A DNA stretch of 64,000 bases from Miltoncostaea sp963770865. GTDB taxonomy: Bacteria > Actinomycetota > Thermoleophilia > Miltoncostaeales > Miltoncostaeaceae. The position numbers and the translations under genes were made by a program. Each line of letters begins with the position of its first letter. The stretch's first letter is position 1. Location: the NCBI GenBank assembly GCA_963770865.1, contig CAVYRD010000017.1:30463-94462 (forward strand), in the 5' to 3' direction. Of this stretch, positions 52,288 to 61,186 are shown one piece after another. Under the pieces are notes generated by a model. That model was not told the origin of the DNA. It worked only from the letters and a program-made list of their open reading frames with translations, and made no database searches.

Positions 52288-53019
52288 GTGACTCTCAGGT
52301 CGATAGTGCATGTCGAGCGATCCCCGCGGGCCCGGGTGCGGGTACCTCGCCGACGCGCCCTCTGCGCCCTCGCGGCCCTTGCCCTCGCCGCCGCCGCGCC
52401 GACAGGCGTCGTCTCCGCGCAACCCTCGCCACCCCTGGAGACGCTGCCGATGCTCGTCGCACCGGGCACGGACGGGGTCTGGTTCAGCGAGCAGCAGATC
52501 CACCCGGACGGCGTTCAGTCCTGGATCGGCCGCATCACGCCGTCGGGCGTGGTGAGAGAGTTCCGGGCCCGCTTGCCCTCGCCCCTTGGGCCGGGCGCAC
52601 CCGAGGACCCGGGGATCGACGATCTTGCCGAGGGCGCGGATGGCAACCTGTGGTTCATCGGGGGCAGATCCTGGATCGGGCGGCTCACGCCCGGCGCCGC
52701 CGTCTCCGCGTTCCCCAGCCAAGTCACGGCGCCGTACCAGGCAGAACAGCTCTTTGCCATCACTGGCGGCCCGGACGGCAACCTCTGGTTCACCAGCAAC
52801 CAGGAGACGATCGGTCGCATCACGCCCGAGGGCGCGGTGCGACTGCTGGCGCTGCCGCAGGACGAGTTCGCCACCGACATCGCGAGCGGCCCGGACGGCA
52901 ACCTGTGGCTCGTGCTGGCGATCCCGCATGGCGAGGGCTTGGCCGAGCGCATCGCGACGATGACCACCGCCGGGGGACACTCGTCGATCGAGCTCGACCT
53001 ACGACACCCGGCCACCTGA
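52288..53019 (+). CDS. Virginiamycin B lyase-like beta-propeller, short and secreted
   Basis: 243 residues from GTG 52288 (another GTG at 52306). After a signal peptide (ALCALAALALAAAAPTGVVS) four propeller blades repeat the pattern GPDGNLWF..: EGADGNLWFIGGRSWIGRLT, GGPDGNLWFTSNQETIGRIT, SGPDGNLWLVLA. Vgb-type propellers usually have seven blades and ~300 residues, so this copy is short and may be truncated at its 3' end. Catalytic His/Glu of true Vgb are not evident, so it is unlikely to degrade streptogramins. Confidence 0.72.
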   Translation: MTLRSIVHVERSPRARVRVPRRRALCALAALALAAAAPTGVVSAQPSPPLETLPMLVAPGTDGVWFSEQQIHPDGVQSWIGRITPSGVVREFRARLPSPLGPGAPEDPGIDDLAEGADGNLWFIGGRSWIGRLTPGAAVSAFPSQVTAPYQAEQLFAITGGPDGNLWFTSNQETIGRITPEGAVRLLALPQDEFATDIASGPDGNLWLVLAIPHGEGLAERIATMTTAGGHSSIELDLRHPAT

Positions 53020-53302
53020 TGCCGGACTCGTTCGATGTGGGCCGTGCCGCTCCGGGCGCTCGCGAGCGTCGGGATCGGCACGCTGCGCGAGGGCCGCGCG
53101 ATCCGCCGCCGCTGGCGCGCGGGCGGCTGAGATCCGCGGGCCGCCCCTGCTCCGCGCCGGGGGTGTGGCATGGCGGCGTGATGGGCGCGCCGGCGCAGCC
53201 GCCCGAGCCGCCGCTCCTTGCCGTCGGAAGCGGGAACGGCCACAAGGTTGCCGCATCTCGGTCCGTGCGCGAGGCTCGGACTCCCGACGAGGAGCCGTCG
53301 CC

Positions 53303-53680
53303 ATGCCCAGCCCGAAGAGCGCCGTCCCGATGCTCCGAGACTTCCTCGACGCGTTCAACGCCCACGACGTTGACGCGATCATGTCCTTCTTCGCCGAGGA
53401 CTGCGTCCTTGAAATGCCACGCGGGCCCGCACCGGGAGGACGGCGGCTGGTGGGCAGGCAGCAGGTTCGGGAAGGTATCCAGTCCCGGCTCGACGGGATT
53501 CCGGACGTCCACTACGGCGACGACAGCCACTGGCTCTGCGGTGACCGCGGCGTCTCCGAGTGGACGCTTCGCGGGACGCAGCGAACCGGCGAGCCCATTG
53601 AGGTGCGTGGGTGCGACCTGTTCCAGTTCGTCGGCGGGAAGATCAGTCGGAAGGACTCCTTCTGGAAGATCGTCGACTGA
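53303..53680 (+). CDS. SnoaL-like (NTF2-fold) protein
   Basis: 125 residues from ATG 53303, with GAGGAG about 9 bp upstream. LRDFLDAFNAHDVDAIMSFF and AEDCVLEMPRGPAPGGRRLV are the usual start of SnoaL/NTF2-fold proteins, followed by GRQQVREGIQSRLDGIPDVH and the closing strand FQFVGGKISRKDSFWKI. The fold serves as isomerase, cyclase or ligand-binding domain; no active-site residues decide which. Confidence 0.82.
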   Translation: MPSPKSAVPMLRDFLDAFNAHDVDAIMSFFAEDCVLEMPRGPAPGGRRLVGRQQVREGIQSRLDGIPDVHYGDDSHWLCGDRGVSEWTLRGTQRTGEPIEVRGCDLFQFVGGKISRKDSFWKIVD

Positions 53681-54067
53681 CCGGGGCTCGCTTCCAAGCA
53701 ACCTGAAACTGATTAGTTCGTCGCTTGCGGCCATCACACCGTTATGCGACACCCGTTCCGCGCTACTCCTAACCCCGCTCCCCACTCTGATCGGAAGAGC
53801 CCGTAAGGCGGGCCGTCCGGCTGGATTGGCGCCGAACGGGTCGACGGGTCACCACGCCCAGAGATCCTTCGGCCCGAGCCCCCGGGGTCGCCAGCTGTGC
53901 CTACCGGGGCGATCGCATGCGGGACGCGCTCGAAGGAGCGTATCCCCCTCCGGCTTCGGAGAGTCGACCGCGGGATCGACCCGACCCAGGTGCTCCCAGT
54001 AGGGAGTTCGCTTCGCCGCGCCCACTCCCGTGATCGCGGAGGGCGCCGGTTCGCGGGACAAGGGCGA
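53681..54067. other. Non-coding region left of the polysaccharide locus
   Basis: About 387 bp between convergent genes. GC content dips just after 53697. A small perfect hairpin CTCCG-GCTT-CGGAG sits at roughly 53947-53960. No gene is supported. Confidence 0.45.
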
Positions 54068-54976
54068 TCAGCTCTGGGCCGGCCGGCCGTTCATGGCCGC
54101 TCCCCGCGCGACCGCGAGGCCGCCCTCCTGCCCGAGCAGCTCCCGGTCGATGAGATCGAGCACGCCGCGGTCGCGGGCCGGGTCGAACTTGCGCGCGAAG
54201 AGCGCGGTGGACGCCCGCAGCTCCTCCAGGTCGGTGCTCATCAGCCAGTCCGGGCTCCCCGTCGGGCTGCGGCGGTGGGCGTCCCAGCGCACGTGCCGGA
54301 GGCTGTCGTGGCCGATCCGGTCGCGCAGGGGCGAGCTCAGCAGGATCGTGTGGAAGAAGAGCTCGTCCGGGATGTCAACGTGGCGGAAGAACCGCGGGAT
54401 CTCCGGCCGGCGGCGGACCGTGTCGAGCACCTCTCGGACGGCCTCGCGGCTCATCGTCCACCATCCGGGGCCGCCGTGGGCCCGCAGGCCGACCGGCAGG
54501 GAGCGGCGGGCCGGGATGGCGATGTGCCGGCTGCGCACCCTGATGTGCCACTTCCGGATCCGGGGCCACCCGCCGTCCTCGTCCTTCCAGCCCTCCAGCG
54601 GCAGCGGGTCTCCCTTGAGGAACGTGACCCCGCGGGCGCGGGCGAGGCGCTCACGGATCTCGTGGGCCGGCTTGATCGGGTAGTCCTGCCCGGACACGGC
54701 CGAGAAGTGCTCGAACGGCCGCCCGAGGTCCATCAGGACCGCCATGCCCCGCAGTTGCGCCTCGACGAGCGAGAAGCGCCCCCAGTTGGTGGCCGCCCGC
54801 GGGATCAGGATCGGCTCGACCGGCGCGCTCGCGCGGAGGATGTGGCGGACCTCCGACGCGGGCATGTGCCGGTTGAGGTGCATCAGCACCACGTCCCCCG
54901 ACTCGCCGAGGCGCCGCGCCAGACGGCTGATCTGCTCGGGACCGGTGTGGCCGGAGATGAGGTACGCGTGTGACAT
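54068..54976 (-). CDS. GT14 (core-2/I-branching type) glycosyltransferase
   Basis: 302 residues from ATG 54976. Family landmarks: MSHAYLISGH, NWGRFSLVEAQLRGMAVLMD, FEHFSAVSGQDYPIK, GPGWWTMSREAVREVL, DELFFHTILLSSPLRDRIG and LRHVRWD. Eukaryotic members add beta-1,6-GlcNAc branches or xylose; bacterial members lie in capsule and exopolysaccharide loci. No membrane segment. It leads the polysaccharide locus together with the acyltransferase. Confidence 0.88.
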   Translation of the reverse strand: MSHAYLISGHTGPEQISRLARRLGESGDVVLMHLNRHMPASEVRHILRASAPVEPILIPRAATNWGRFSLVEAQLRGMAVLMDLGRPFEHFSAVSGQDYPIKPAHEIRERLARARGVTFLKGDPLPLEGWKDEDGGWPRIRKWHIRVRSRHIAIPARRSLPVGLRAHGGPGWWTMSREAVREVLDTVRRRPEIPRFFRHVDIPDELFFHTILLSSPLRDRIGHDSLRHVRWDAHRRSPTGSPDWLMSTDLEELRASTALFARKFDPARDRGVLDLIDRELLGQEGGLAVARGAAMNGRPAQS

Positions 54977-55015
54977 GTCCGGGCGACCCCGCGGTCGGCG
55001 CCGACGCGCTGGGCG

Positions 55016-55570
55016 TCAGCGGATGTAGGCGATCCCCTCCGTCATGGCGGACATCACGGTCACCTTGTCATCCTCGGCGACCTCCTGCGGCACGAGCCAG
55101 GCCTGGTCGTCGAACTGCGGCGCGCCCGCGAGGCGCCGCTGCTCGCGCGCCAGGTACTCGTCGGTGGTCGTGATGACGCGAGCCGGGTTGCCGGTGACGA
55201 CCGAGTTGTCGGGCACGTCCTGCGTCACGACGCTGCCGGCCCCGATGATCACGTCCGAGCCGATGGTGAGGCCGCAGAGCACGATGGCCCCGGCGCCGAT
55301 GAAGACGCGGTCGCCGATCACGGTCGGCTCCAGGCGCGTGTAGCCCAGGTGCGTCTTCATGCTGGAGTCGTGGGCGAGGATGTATACGCGTGGGGCGATG
55401 CGGCAGTCCTCGCCGATCGTCACCAGCCAGCAGGCCATCGGATCGATGATCACGTCGCCTCCGACGTAGGTCCCTCGACCGATCTTGGTGCCCAGCCGGC
55501 GGTAGGCCTCGATGTCGCGGCGTCCGACGAGGCGGTCGCGGAGCCGCAGGGCGAACTTGGGCTTGATCAC
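55016..55570 (-). CDS. Hexapeptide-repeat sugar O-acyltransferase
   Basis: 184 residues from GTG 55570. Left-handed beta-helix repeats run from VIGDRVFIGAGAIVLCGLTI to SDVIIGAGSVVTQDVPDNSV and VTGNPARVI, the common end of serine/sugar acetyltransferases. The acceptor His lies in YILAHDSSMKTH. It probably O-acetylates a sugar of the polysaccharide. It is 39 bp from the GT14 gene and likely co-transcribed with it. Confidence 0.87.
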   Translation of the reverse strand: MIKPKFALRLRDRLVGRRDIEAYRRLGTKIGRGTYVGGDVIIDPMACWLVTIGEDCRIAPRVYILAHDSSMKTHLGYTRLEPTVIGDRVFIGAGAIVLCGLTIGSDVIIGAGSVVTQDVPDNSVVTGNPARVITTTDEYLAREQRRLAGAPQFDDQAWLVPQEVAEDDKVTVMSAMTEGIAYIR

Positions 55571-55855
55571 GGCACGTTCCTTTGCGGAGATGGCTCACAC
55601 CCGTGGTGTCACTACGCCGATGGTGCGTGGCGGCGCGCCCCCGCGGCGACACCCGCGGGGCTAGTCGCGGGGCTGGACGGTCGGAGGGCCCGCGGGGCCA
55701 GAACTGGCCGAACGGGACCGCGCGCGCCGTCCGCGCGGGCCGGGCCCGGCCCCGGCGCGCTCCTACAGTCAACGGGACCGCGGTCGATGGGAGACCGGGG
55801 CCGGAGGTCACCGACGCGGGGCGCGCGCCGCAAGGCGCCGCCCGAGGAGGATCAG

Positions 55856-56902
55856 ATGGGATGGTCGCTCTCCCGGTTCCGGGCCGGGGACACGGTGGAG
55901 GTCCGCAGCAGGGAGGAGATCCTCGCCTCCCTGGACGAGCACGGACGGTTGGGCGGGATGCCGTTCATGCCGGAGATGCTCCAGTTCTGCGGGCGCCGCA
56001 TGACGGTCGCCGCCGTCGCCCACAAGGCCTGCGACACCGCGGGCGGAACCTGGCAGAACCGCCGCCTCGACACGACCGTCCACCTGGTCGGGGCGCGCTG
56101 CGACGGCTCGGCCCACGACGGGTGCCAGGCCGCCTGCAACCTGTTCTGGCGGGACGAGTGGCTGCGTCCCGTCGGTGACGACGCGGACGAGGATGGATCC
56201 GCGGAGGTCCCGACGGCGGGGGGCTGCGCCGAGGAGCAGTTGCTGGCGGCGACCCGGGTCCCGGCGGAGGCCGGCTCGGAGGAGGAGCGCTATGCCTGCC
56301 AGGCGACGCAGATGTTCGAGGCTACGCAGAACATCCGCCGCTGGGACGTGCGGCAGTACATGTACGACGTCACCACCGGGAACCGCTCCGCGGGCCGGGC
56401 CGGGCGGGTGCTCGCGCTCGCCCAGCTGCGCTGGCTGCGCGACCGCCTCCCCTGGGCGCGGCGGGCCATCGAGCCCGTCAGCGAGACGATGCACAAGCGG
56501 CTGAGCGGCCGGCCCTCCCCGTCGGTCCACGGTCGCGTGCCGGACGGCGAGAAGACGCCGACGGGTCGCCTCGACCTGCAGCCCGGCGAGTGGGTCCGGA
56601 TCAAGTCCCAGGAGGAGATCGAGGAGACGATCGACCAGGCCGGCAAGAACCGGGGCCTGTGGTTCGACCACGAGGAGATGGCGCCCTACTGCGGCCGGGT
56701 GGCGCAGGTGCGGGACTCGGTGACGCAGATCATCCACGAGCCGACCGGCCGGATGATCCGGATGAAGCAGCCCTGCATCATGCTCGAGGGCGTGGTGTGC
56801 AAATCGGCCTACGCCAAGGGCCGCCTCAACTGTCCGCGGGCGATCCCCTCCTACTGGCGCGAGATCTGGCTCGAGCGCGTGGAGGCCGAGCCCGCGCGGT
56901 AG
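55856..56902 (+). CDS. Tandem Cys-domain protein of the polysaccharide locus, unknown function
   Basis: 348 residues from ATG 55856 with GAGGAGG 5 bp upstream. Two homologous ~100-residue domains bracket a helical middle. The first has GDTVEVRSREEILASLDEHG, then QFCGRRMTVAA and NLFWRDEWLRPV; the second has GEWVRIKSQEEIEETIDQAG, then PYCGRVAQVRD and SYWREIWLERV. Each carries three matched Cys (CGR; C before the core strand; C near WR), which suggests metal or disulphide binding. No signal peptide. The family is not known to me; context suggests an accessory exopolysaccharide function. Confidence 0.65.
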   Translation: MGWSLSRFRAGDTVEVRSREEILASLDEHGRLGGMPFMPEMLQFCGRRMTVAAVAHKACDTAGGTWQNRRLDTTVHLVGARCDGSAHDGCQAACNLFWRDEWLRPVGDDADEDGSAEVPTAGGCAEEQLLAATRVPAEAGSEEERYACQATQMFEATQNIRRWDVRQYMYDVTTGNRSAGRAGRVLALAQLRWLRDRLPWARRAIEPVSETMHKRLSGRPSPSVHGRVPDGEKTPTGRLDLQPGEWVRIKSQEEIEETIDQAGKNRGLWFDHEEMAPYCGRVAQVRDSVTQIIHEPTGRMIRMKQPCIMLEGVVCKSAYAKGRLNCPRAIPSYWREIWLERVEAEPAR

Positions 56903-57055
56903 CACCGCCGGCCGGCGCGCCCGGCCCCGCCACCACCGGAAGCGGATGCATCCGGTGGGAAGTTATGTGAGGATCTCTCGCGACAGGGCTCGCCGAGCCC
57001 CGCCGGCGGCATCATCGCGCCGGCGCCCTCTCTCGGGTCGCGACGAGGAACGCCG

Positions 57056-58903
57056 TTGAGGACCTCCGGACTGATGATGTCCGTCGTGGCGCTCGCCGGA
57101 GCCGCGACCGCGGCGACCCTGATGGACTCCGGCGGCGCCCGTCCGGACGCGTCGTCCCCGGCGGCTGCGGCCGCTCCCTCGATCACGTACCTCGTCCGGG
57201 CCTGCGCGACCGCCGACGCGACCGCCGAGGCGGTCGATCTACGCCGACTGCGCCCCAACGCGGCGATGCGCGCGGCGCTGGACGGGGCGACGACGCTCAC
57301 GGCCGGCATCGACGACGGCACCCGCATCCGCCTGGCGGGATCCGCCCGCCGCGCGGCCCGCGGCCGCACGGCCGGGCGCCTGGCCGACCTGTCGGCGGGC
57401 GACCGGGTCGTGGTGGCGATCCGCGCCCCCCGGGGCGCGCCGAGCGCGGCGCAGCTGTCGGCGGCGACGCGGATCGTGGACCTGGGGCCGGCGCGGGCCT
57501 GCTCCCCGCTGAGGATCCTCAGCCCGCGGGGCGGGCGCATCCTGCGCGGGGTCGTGCCCGTCCGCTTCGCCGGCGCGCCCCCGGACGCCCGCCGGCCCGG
57601 CTGGAACACGACGCGGGTCCGCAACGGCCGTCACCGGGTGGTCCTGCGCGTCCTGCGCCGCGGCCGACCACCCCTGCTCGCCAGCCGGGTCGTGCGCGTG
57701 GCGAACCCGCCGGTCGCCATCTTGGCCCCCGCGGCTGGCGCGACCGTCCGTGGATCGGTGCCGTGGACGATCCGGGCCCCAGCGCACACGACGCTCGTCA
57801 CCTTCCGGGTCGACGGGAGGGCCGTGGGCGTCAACCGCCGCCGGCCGTGGCGGTTCGGCCGCTGGAATTCGCGCTCGGTGGCCGACGGCGTCCACGCGCT
57901 GGCGGTCACCGTACGCCGGTCCCGCACCCGCGCTCGCACCGTGCGTATCCGGGTCAGGGTCTCCAACGGCATCGAGTCGGTCCCCGGCGCGCCCGCGACC
58001 CCGGGCCCCGGGGCGCCGGCCGGCCCCGGCTTCTTCAGCCCGACGAGCATCTGGAACGCGCCGGTCCCGGCCTCGGCGGCGCTCGACCCGCGCTCGGACG
58101 CCCTCGTCGCCGACCTCCTGCGCCAGGTCGCCTGGGGCCCCTGGATCAACACCGACGAGTACAGCACCCCGATCTACACGGTCCCGGCGGGCATGCGCAC
58201 CGTGAAGATCGCGCTGACCAACAGCTACCGCGACCCGAAGGTGGTCGCGGCGCTCGCCGCCGTGCCCATCCCGCCGGGCGCCCGGCCGTCGGCCGGCAGC
58301 GACGGCCATCTCGTGCTCTGGCAGCCCGCCACGGACACGATGTGGGAGTTCTTCGACCTGAAGGGCTCGGGCGACTCCTGGTCGGCGGGCAACGCCGCCA
58401 AGATCACCCGGGTGTCGCAGAGCTCGGGCGTGAACCCGCTCGTGACCGGCGCGACGGCCTCGGGCCTGGCCCTGGCCGGCGGCGTCGTGACGCTCGACGA
58501 GTGGGAGTCCGGCCGCATCGACCACGCGCTGGCCCTGGCCATCCCCGAGCCGCGCCGTGAGTGGCTCAGCAAGCCCGCCAACCGCACCGACGGCTGGGTC
58601 AACTCGGCGAACGCGATCCCGGAGGGCGCCCACTTCCGCCTCGACCCGGACCTCGACATCGCGAGCCTGAACCTGCCCCGGGCGACGCGGATGCTGGCCG
58701 AGGCCGCCCAGACCTACGGCATCGTCGTGCGCGACAAGTCCGGCGCGGTCGTGTTCTACGGTGAGGACCCGACGCCCACGGGCGCGGACCCGTACCCCGG
58801 CTGGTTCGGGCCCGGCGGCGCGGGCGCGGTGGCGCGGGCCTTCCCCTGGGACCGGCTGCAGCTGCTGAAGATGGACCTGCGCTGCTGCTGGCAGGTGCCC
58901 TGA
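57056..58903 (+). CDS. Secreted multidomain protein with Ig-like modules, unknown C-terminal domain
   Basis: 615 residues from TTG 57056 with GAGGAA 5 bp upstream. A signal peptide (LMMSVVALAGAATAATL) is followed by a low-complexity Arg-rich segment and two Ig-like modules (RILSPRGGRILRGVVPVRFA; ILAPAAGATVRGSVPWTIRA). From ~320 comes a large domain: FFSPTSIWNAPVPASAALDP, TDTMWEFFDLKGSGDSWSAG, IDHALALAIPEPRREWL, AIPEGAHFRLDPDLDIASLN and AAQTYGIVVRDKSGAVVFYG. I have seen such a domain in actinobacterial secreted proteins but know no function. A glycan-binding or -cleaving role is a guess. Confidence 0.7.
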   Translation: MRTSGLMMSVVALAGAATAATLMDSGGARPDASSPAAAAAPSITYLVRACATADATAEAVDLRRLRPNAAMRAALDGATTLTAGIDDGTRIRLAGSARRAARGRTAGRLADLSAGDRVVVAIRAPRGAPSAAQLSAATRIVDLGPARACSPLRILSPRGGRILRGVVPVRFAGAPPDARRPGWNTTRVRNGRHRVVLRVLRRGRPPLLASRVVRVANPPVAILAPAAGATVRGSVPWTIRAPAHTTLVTFRVDGRAVGVNRRRPWRFGRWNSRSVADGVHALAVTVRRSRTRARTVRIRVRVSNGIESVPGAPATPGPGAPAGPGFFSPTSIWNAPVPASAALDPRSDALVADLLRQVAWGPWINTDEYSTPIYTVPAGMRTVKIALTNSYRDPKVVAALAAVPIPPGARPSAGSDGHLVLWQPATDTMWEFFDLKGSGDSWSAGNAAKITRVSQSSGVNPLVTGATASGLALAGGVVTLDEWESGRIDHALALAIPEPRREWLSKPANRTDGWVNSANAIPEGAHFRLDPDLDIASLNLPRATRMLAEAAQTYGIVVRDKSGAVVFYGEDPTPTGADPYPGWFGPGGAGAVARAFPWDRLQLLKMDLRCCWQVP

Positions 58904-58934
58904 CGGGGCAGCCCCGGCGCCGGCCGGCCGGCGG

Positions 58935-60242
58935 TCAGGCCAGGATGCGGGCCGCCAGGATCGCCTCCTGCTCGGCGAGGCGCCGCGCGATGACGGTGTT
59001 GCCCTCGTCGATGCGCCGCTGCAGGTCCTCGCGTTCGGCGAGCACCGCCGAGAGCTGCCGCACCAGCAGGTCGGCGTCGAGCTCTTCGACGTCCTGGCAG
59101 AGGTCGGCGAAGCCGGCGTCGGCCATCAGCGCGGCGTTCTTGCCGGAGTAGTTGACGGCGATCGTCGGCTTGCCCAGCTTCAGGGCGCAGACCAGGTTGT
59201 GGTACCGGGTCGCGACGACGACGTCCGAGCAAGCGATCTGGTCCATGACCCCCTGCAGCGAGGAGACCGGCTCGGCGATCAGCCGGTCGCCCGGCTCCGG
59301 TCCGCCGCGGGAGCGGACGATCGCCAGCAGGCGCTCGACGGCCCGCCAGTCCGTGGTCTGGCCCGTGATCATCCGCACCCGGTGACCCCCGCCGATCAGC
59401 CAGAGGACGAAGGCGGCCAACTCGTTCAGATAGCGGTCGAGGACGGCGCCGTCGCGGGCCGCGCCGTCCGGGGCGCCGCCGCGGCGGGCGACCCAGGAAG
59501 GGTAGTAGCCCTCGTAGAGCATCGCCCCGACGGCGACTGTCAGCCCGTCGCCGGCCGGCCGGCCGGTGTCCGGGCCGGCCGCCGACAGGCCGTAGGCGAT
59601 GTCGGGGAACACCTCGTCGCGGCTCACGTCGATGCCCACGCGCCGCATGAAGTCGCGCGCGCCGGTGTCGCGGAACGAGCGGTAGGTCGCCATGCGCGCC
59701 GACGCGGTCATGAGCTTCCGGCTGACCGGGTTGCGCATCGGGCCCGCGCCGACGCTGACGAAGGCGATCCGCTTGCCGGCCATCCGGGCGCCGAGGCACC
59801 AGAGGAACAGGGACAGGGGCTCGCCGGTGGGGCGGTCGCAGTAGTCCTCGAGCATGCCGCCGCCCGGCAGGACCAGGACGTCGTACCGGCGGGCGCGCCA
59901 CAGGGTGCCGACGACGTTCTCGACGGCGCGCGGGATCCTGAGGAGCAGCTTGTCGGCGGCGCGCGCCCAGCGGCGCGAGAAGCCGGGCGTCCGGATGCGG
60001 GCCGCGGCGATGCGGTGGTCGCGGACGACCTTCTCGGGGTTGCCGCAGACGCAGACCAGCTCCGCGTCCGGGCTCAGCCGGCGCAGGGTCGCGATCATCG
60101 CCTCGAGCGAGCCCTCGTTGCCGAAGCTCTCGATGCCGAAGAGGCCGTAGAGCGCGATGCGCGGAGCTCGGCCCGCCCGGCGCTCGCCGGCGCGTGGCGC
60201 GGCCTCCGGCTCGGCTCTCAGAGCGACACCCGGTCGCGCCAC
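58935..60242 (-). CDS. Polysaccharide pyruvyl transferase
   Basis: About 435 residues from GTG 60242, which lies inside the end of the GT2 gene; a CTG overlapping that gene's stop is the only other option. The conserved start RIALYGLFGIESFGNEGSLE, then VLVLPGGGMLEDYCDRPTGE, RIAFVSVGAGPMRN, ARYHNLVCALKLGKPTIAVN and VNYSGKNAALM match the CsaB/WcaK family. It transfers pyruvate from PEP to a sugar, giving acidic ketals on exopolysaccharide. Supports the locus being a surface-polymer cluster. Confidence 0.88.
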   Translation of the reverse strand: MARPGVALRAEPEAAPRAGERRAGRAPRIALYGLFGIESFGNEGSLEAMIATLRRLSPDAELVCVCGNPEKVVRDHRIAAARIRTPGFSRRWARAADKLLLRIPRAVENVVGTLWRARRYDVLVLPGGGMLEDYCDRPTGEPLSLFLWCLGARMAGKRIAFVSVGAGPMRNPVSRKLMTASARMATYRSFRDTGARDFMRRVGIDVSRDEVFPDIAYGLSAAGPDTGRPAGDGLTVAVGAMLYEGYYPSWVARRGGAPDGAARDGAVLDRYLNELAAFVLWLIGGGHRVRMITGQTTDWRAVERLLAIVRSRGGPEPGDRLIAEPVSSLQGVMDQIACSDVVVATRYHNLVCALKLGKPTIAVNYSGKNAALMADAGFADLCQDVEELDADLLVRQLSAVLAEREDLQRRIDEGNTVIARRLAEQEAILAARILA

Positions 60243-61186
60243 GCCACCACCCTCCTGTCGGCCGCCTCGATGAGCGGATTGCGGGCCGGCCGCCCCTCGA
60301 ACCGCCACCGCATCGCGGGCACGAGCGTCCGCTGGGCGACGTCGTAGAGCCGGCTGCGCCGGGCCTCGGACAGGCCGGGCGTCGCCGCGATCGCCGAGAC
60401 CGCCACCTTCAGCCGCGCCGGCAGCGGCGACCGGCGTCGGCTCTCGGCCCGGCGGGCGAAGAGCGCCGGGTGGCCCTCGGCCAGCCCGCGCACGCGCGCG
60501 TCGTGGCGCCGCATGGCGGTCGACCACAGCCGGGGCTGCCGGTGCGTGCGGTACTCAAGCGTGACCCGCCCCACGTTGATGCCGCGGGCGCCCTTCTCGG
60601 CGAGCGTCAGCCAGAGGTCCCAGTCCTCGTAGGCGTCGAGCCCCGCCAGCCAGCCGCCGGTCTCCCCCAGGGCCGAGCGGCGCACCATCGTCCCGGCGGG
60701 CAGGTCGTTGAAGTAGGTGATCAGCCAGGGGTCCAGGCGCGGGGCGCGGGGGGCGACCGCATCGACCTCGCCGAAGACGCGCCAGTCGCCCCAGGCGATC
60801 TGGGCCCTGGGGTCGGCGTCGAGGGCGTCGGCCATCGCGGTCAGCGCGCCGGGCATGAGGCGGTCGTCGGCGTCGAGGGGAAAGACGAAGCGCGCCGTCG
60901 TCACCGCCAGCCCCGTGTTGCGGGCCGCCGCGAGGCCCGCGTTGGCCTGGTGGATGACGTGCACGCCGCGGCCCTCGATCTCCTCGAGCGCCCGCAGCGT
61001 CTCGGGGGCGGTCGAGCCGTCGTCCACGACGACCAGCTCGTGGGCCTCCTGGCCCTCGAGCGAGCGCAGGGCCTCGTGGACGAACGGGCCGTCGTCGAAG
61101 CACGGGATGATCACGGCGACCCGCGGGGCGGGCACCGGCGGGGCGATCGTCACGGCGGGCGGGCGGGGCGCCCGCCGCCCGGTCAC
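60218..61186 (-). CDS. Family 2 glycosyltransferase
   Basis: 322 residues from GTG 61186, overlapping the flippase stop (GTGA). The GT-A fold is clear: VAVIIPCFDDGPFVHEALRS, LVVVDDGSTAPETLRALEEI, VHVIHQANAGLAAARNTGLA and FVFPLDADDRLMPGAL (the DxD), then YEDWDLWLTLAEKGARGIN. It adds a sugar to the growing repeat unit in the cytoplasm. Confidence 0.93.
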   Translation of the reverse strand: MTGRRAPRPPAVTIAPPVPAPRVAVIIPCFDDGPFVHEALRSLEGQEAHELVVVDDGSTAPETLRALEEIEGRGVHVIHQANAGLAAARNTGLAVTTARFVFPLDADDRLMPGALTAMADALDADPRAQIAWGDWRVFGEVDAVAPRAPRLDPWLITYFNDLPAGTMVRRSALGETGGWLAGLDAYEDWDLWLTLAEKGARGINVGRVTLEYRTHRQPRLWSTAMRRHDARVRGLAEGHPALFARRAESRRRSPLPARLKVAVSAIAATPGLSEARRSRLYDVAQRTLVPAMRWRFEGRPARNPLIEAADRRVVAWRDRVSL

